Source: Phycisphaeraceae bacterium (GTDB taxonomy: Bacteria; Planctomycetota; Phycisphaerae; Phycisphaerales; Phycisphaeraceae). From it: a stretch of 5,313 bases of DNA. A model generated the notes under the pieces. It saw nothing but the letters and a program-made list of their open reading frames with translations. It was not told the origin of the DNA and searched no databases. Positions 5,006 through 5,313 of this stretch are shown in pieces. Position 1 is the first letter of the stretch. Every line of letters starts with the position of its first letter. The DNA lies in contig SKPT01000275.1 in the NCBI GenBank assembly GCA_007119405.1, positions 1 through 5,313 on the forward strand, written 5' to 3'. The position numbers and the translations under genes were made by a program.

Positions 5006-5313
5006 ATGGCCCGCCAGCCCCGCGTAACCGTGAATATCCGCCCCCTGCGCAAGTTCGCCCACGCGATCGAGCGCGGCGGGCCGGACGTGCGCGACGCTCA
5101 GCGCCAGTGGGCCGCGCGGTACATGGGCGCGATGCGCCGGCGTTTCGTGAAGCTGAGCCGCGGCGGCAGCGACCACCTGGGCAAGCGCTGGGAGCCGTTG
5201 GCCGCGTCCACCGTGCGCCGCCGCCGCAAGGGCGGGCGACGCCGCGGCGGGGTGAACCAGGTGCGGGTCAACACGCGGCGCACGGGCGGCAACGTCGCCA
5301 TCCTGCGCGACAC
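5006..5313 (+). CDS. Phage virion morphogenesis/tail completion protein, 3' partial
   Basis: The frame starts at ATG 5006, with AGGA at 4996-4999 six bases upstream, and stays open to the right edge (102 full codons visible). The pattern WEPLAASTVRRRRKGG at about residues 62-77, followed near the edge by ILRDT (99 on), is typical of the Mu gpG-like virion morphogenesis family. There a W-x-P-L-x-x-x-T-x-x-R motif precedes I-L-x-D-T-G-x-L. These proteins act in head completion or head-tail joining. The visible N-terminus has a basic helix (RWAARYMGAMRRRF-like, about 35-47). The stretch between the two motifs is unusually rich in Arg and Gly. The gene lies 11 bases after the previous stop. The family call rests on these motifs alone because the C-terminal part is missing. 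Confidence 0.65.
   Translation, partial: MARQPRVTVNIRPLRKFAHAIERGGPDVRDAQRQWAARYMGAMRRRFVKLSRGGSDHLGKRWEPLAASTVRRRRKGGRRRGGVNQVRVNTRRTGGNVAILRD

Noticed and set aside
1..5313. CRISPR arrays, tRNA or rRNA genes, transposase genes
   Set aside because: No regularly spaced repeats, no tRNA-like TTCGA arms with matching stems, and no transposase-like protein were seen on either strand.

Overview
The window is bacterial and falls into two parts that look different. Positions 1 to about 1711 have moderate GC (one sampled 60-base line, 121-180, has 33 G or C) and mixed third codon positions. From about 1905 to the right end the DNA is very GC-rich (44 of 60 in line 4621-4680) with third positions strongly biased to G or C. 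The right part suggests a high-GC bacterium or its phage. The sequence alone does not fix the taxon.

Left part: an Mrr-type PD-(D/E)xK nuclease whose reading frame is open to the left edge, so it is cut by the window. Overlapping its end by 23 bases is a small predicted lipoprotein with its own ribosome binding site. After 224 bases without a gene comes a 96-residue hypothetical protein.

Middle (1712-2150): no complete gene can be assigned with confidence. It holds a perfect 12-bp inverted repeat (1792-1827), a short reading frame ending at 2054 that gains high-GC codon bias only from about 1905, and two consecutive GC-rich hairpins, the second being a good plus-strand intrinsic terminator (2120-2151). 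This stretch is the compositional junction. It may be an island or insertion boundary, or an assembly join.

Right part: an unrecognised minus-strand gene (2151-2795) is divergent from a run of five plus-strand genes. The run comprises a small helix-turn-helix protein, a Mu gpI-like prohead protease, a coiled-coil protein with a proline-rich tail, an unrecognised 133-residue protein, and the start of a phage virion-morphogenesis/tail-completion protein that runs off the right edge. This looks like part of the head and head-tail connector module of a prophage or phage-derived element. Terminase, portal and major capsid genes are not in view. The intergenic DNA between the minus gene and the helix-turn-helix gene carries an operator-like inverted repeat. 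The lead to a new system is modest: the unusual head-gene order, and a nuclease-lipoprotein pair next to the junction.
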